Made by a program: the position numbers and the translations under genes. DNA of 6,821 nucleotides. Origin: Candidatus Aminicenantota bacterium (GTDB lineage Bacteria; Acidobacteriota; Aminicenantia; Aminicenantales; JAFGBC01). The notes under the pieces are model-generated. The model did no database searches, was not told where the DNA came from, and saw only the letters and a program-made list of their open reading frames with translations. Numbering within the stretch: the stretch's first letter is position 1; the number at the start of each line of letters is the position of its first letter. This document shows positions 5,521 through 6,821 of the stretch, in pieces. The stretch spans positions 1 to 6,821 of the forward strand of contig JAFGBC010000271.1 in assembly GCA_016933355.1 (NCBI GenBank). Direction: 5' to 3'.

Positions 5521-6821
5521 CGGCTGGGAGCGGATCCTGCGCCGGGTTGAGAAGCCGGCCCGCTATACGGGCGGGGAATGGAACGCCCGCGTCAAGGATC
5601 CGGCTGCGGTCGACATTCGCGTCGCGCTCGCCTTCCCGGACGTCTATGAGGTCGGGATGTCCTATCTCGGTCAGAAGATCCTGTACGCCATCCTCAACGG
5701 ACGGCCCCGGGTCCAAGCCGAGCGGGTCTTCGCGCCCTGGCCTGATCTCGAGGCCGCGTTGCGGGCTCAGGGGCTTCCGCTTCTGTCTTTGGAGACGGCC
5801 ACGCCGCTCGACCGCTTCGACATCGTCGGGTTCTCCCTCCTCTACGAGTTGAACGCCACCAATATCCTGACGATGCTCGACCTGGGCCGGATCCCCCTTC
5901 TCGCCGCGGAGCGGAATCCGTCCCATCCGCTCGTCATCGCGGGCGGGCCGTCCGCCTTCAACCCCGAGCCGCTGGCCGGGATCTTCGACTTTTTTTTGAT
6001 CGGGGACGGCGAGGAGGCTTTCCCCGAGATTGTCGACCGGCTGGCCGCGCGCAAAGCTTCCGGCCGCGACCGGGCCCGGCTCGTCGCAGACATGGCCGGA
6101 ATCGCCGGAGTTTACGTCCCCTCCCTTTATGAAGCCCGGCCGCAGCGGGCGTCGGGTCTCCAGGCCGTGGCGCCCCGCGCGGGAGCGCCGGCCAGGGTCG
6201 AGAAGCGGATCATCCGCGGCTTCGCCGATTCGTTCTTTCCCGAGGACATCGTTGTCCCCAACATTCAGGCCGTCTTCGACCGGGTCGCCGTCGAGGCGGC
6301 CCGCGGCTGTCCCCAGAAGTGCCGATTCTGCCAGGCGACGAGCATCTATCATCCTTTCCGGGCCAAGGATCCGGACGTCCTCCTGAAAACCCTCAGGAAC
6401 AGCCTACGTTCGACGGGGTATGAAGACGCCTCTTTGAGCGCCCTGTCCCTGAGCGATTACCCGCGGCTCGATGCGCTCATCCGGGCGGCGATGGACGCGC
6501 TCGAGCCCGAGACGATCTCCCTGTCTCTTTCGTCGCTGCGACCGAAAGGCCTGTCGGACGAGGTCGCTGGCCAGATCGCCAAGGTCCGGAAGACGGGGCT
6601 GACGCTGGTCCCCGAGGCGGGGACGGAGAGGCTGCGGCGCGTCATCAACAAACATTTGTCCGATGCCGAGATCCTCGACGCGGTCCGGAGCGCTTTCGTC
6701 CGTGGCTGGAGGCTCCTTAAGCTCTATTTCATGATCGGCCTACCCACCGAGCGGGAGGACGACCTGGCCGGCATCGTCGACCTGGTCCGCGCGGTCGTCG
6801 AGGAGGGGAAAGCCGTTCTCC
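5513..6821 (+). CDS. B12-binding-type radical SAM protein, TIGR03960-like (partial, 3' end outside window)
   Basis: This is a radical SAM protein of the uncharacterised TIGR03960-type family, recognised from memory of the family's conserved stretches; 436 codons are present before the window ends. The N-terminus (GWERILRRVEKPARYTGGEW) and the segment AFPDVYEVGMSYLG near 40-53 are typical. Residues of about 34-180 look like the Rossmann-type cobalamin-binding domain, including GGPSAFNPEPLAG (144-156) and IGDGEEAFPEIV. No classical DxHxxG base-off motif is visible. The radical SAM core carries the 4Fe-4S motif Cys266-x3-Cys270-x2-Cys273 in ARGCPQKCRFCQA, followed by VPEAGTERLR and KLYFMIGLPTE, so cluster and SAM binding appear intact. 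The substrate is unknown. The ATG at 5513 overlaps the rodA stop by 8 bp, with GAGG (5499-5502) ten bases upstream. In other bacteria relatives are often fused or adjacent to a DUF2344 protein and near rng and rplU. A T8 run at 5990-5997 interrupts otherwise GC-rich codons. Confidence 0.88.
   Translation, partial: MSDGWERILRRVEKPARYTGGEWNARVKDPAAVDIRVALAFPDVYEVGMSYLGQKILYAILNGRPRVQAERVFAPWPDLEAALRAQGLPLLSLETATPLDRFDIVGFSLLYELNATNILTMLDLGRIPLLAAERNPSHPLVIAGGPSAFNPEPLAGIFDFFLIGDGEEAFPEIVDRLAARKASGRDRARLVADMAGIAGVYVPSLYEARPQRASGLQAVAPRAGAPARVEKRIIRGFADSFFPEDIVVPNIQAVFDRVAVEAARGCPQKCRFCQATSIYHPFRAKDPDVLLKTLRNSLRSTGYEDASLSALSLSDYPRLDALIRAAMDALEPETISLSLSSLRPKGLSDEVAGQIAKVRKTGLTLVPEAGTERLRRVINKHLSDAEILDAVRSAFVRGWRLLKLYFMIGLPTEREDDLAGIVDLVRAVVEEGKAVL

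Larger units (their letters stand above)
208..6821 (+). other. mreBCD-mrdA-rodA-radical SAM operon
   Basis: Six co-directional genes have gaps of +45, -4, +6, -8 and -8 bp, with no T-tract terminator between any of them. The only leader large enough for a promoter precedes mreB. Overlaps from mreC onward point to one transcript with coupled translation. The operon is open at its 3' end. Confidence 0.85.

Noticed and set aside
4461..5852. 463-codon + strand frame overlapping rodA and the radical SAM gene
   Set aside because: The translation is Arg/Pro/Gly-rich and spans two genuine genes in other frames. It is a shifted reading of rodA and the following gene.

Overview
The window holds the rod-shape (elongasome) operon of a GC-rich bacterium. 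Five complete genes, mreB, mreC, mreD, mrdA (PBP2) and rodA, are followed by the first 436 codons of an uncharacterised radical SAM gene that runs off the right edge. All six genes lie on the + strand. The gene set implies a rod-shaped cell with a peptidoglycan wall. The strong G/C bias at third codon positions and the gene order fit a deep-branching Gram-negative lineage such as Acidobacteriota/Aminicenantes or a deltaproteobacterium-like group. That placement is an impression from protein character, not a computed phylogeny.

Layout. Bases 1-131 carry two tandem copies of a 64-bp imperfect palindrome, 67 bp apart from start to start. Base changes between the copies preserve the stem. Bases 132-207 are the mreB leader: an AT-rich patch that is the best promoter candidate, then a perfect 8-bp inverted repeat that buries the mreB Shine-Dalgarno. 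mreB (208-1239) is followed by a 45-bp spacer and mreC (1285-2136). mreD starts on a GTG inside the mreC stop codon (2133-2618). mrdA follows after 6 bp (2625-4436). rodA overlaps the end of mrdA by 8 bp (4429-5520). The radical SAM gene overlaps the end of rodA by 8 bp (5513 to the edge). No internal terminator or promoter is evident after mreB.

How the genes work together. MreB filaments on the inner face of the membrane, together with the membrane proteins MreC and MreD, position and activate the wall-building pair RodA (glycan polymerase) and PBP2 (cross-linking transpeptidase). All catalytic motifs checked are intact in both enzymes. The tight overlaps from mreC onward suggest translational coupling. 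MreB is set apart by its own structured leader, and mreC has no visible Shine-Dalgarno, which would suit MreB being made in excess.

The core is a conserved housekeeping locus, not a new system. The parts worth a second look are the covarying repeat pair upstream, the stem and tiny leader frame at the mreB start, the actin-like Gln in the MreB active site, and the radical SAM protein of unknown function that appears to be co-translated with RodA.
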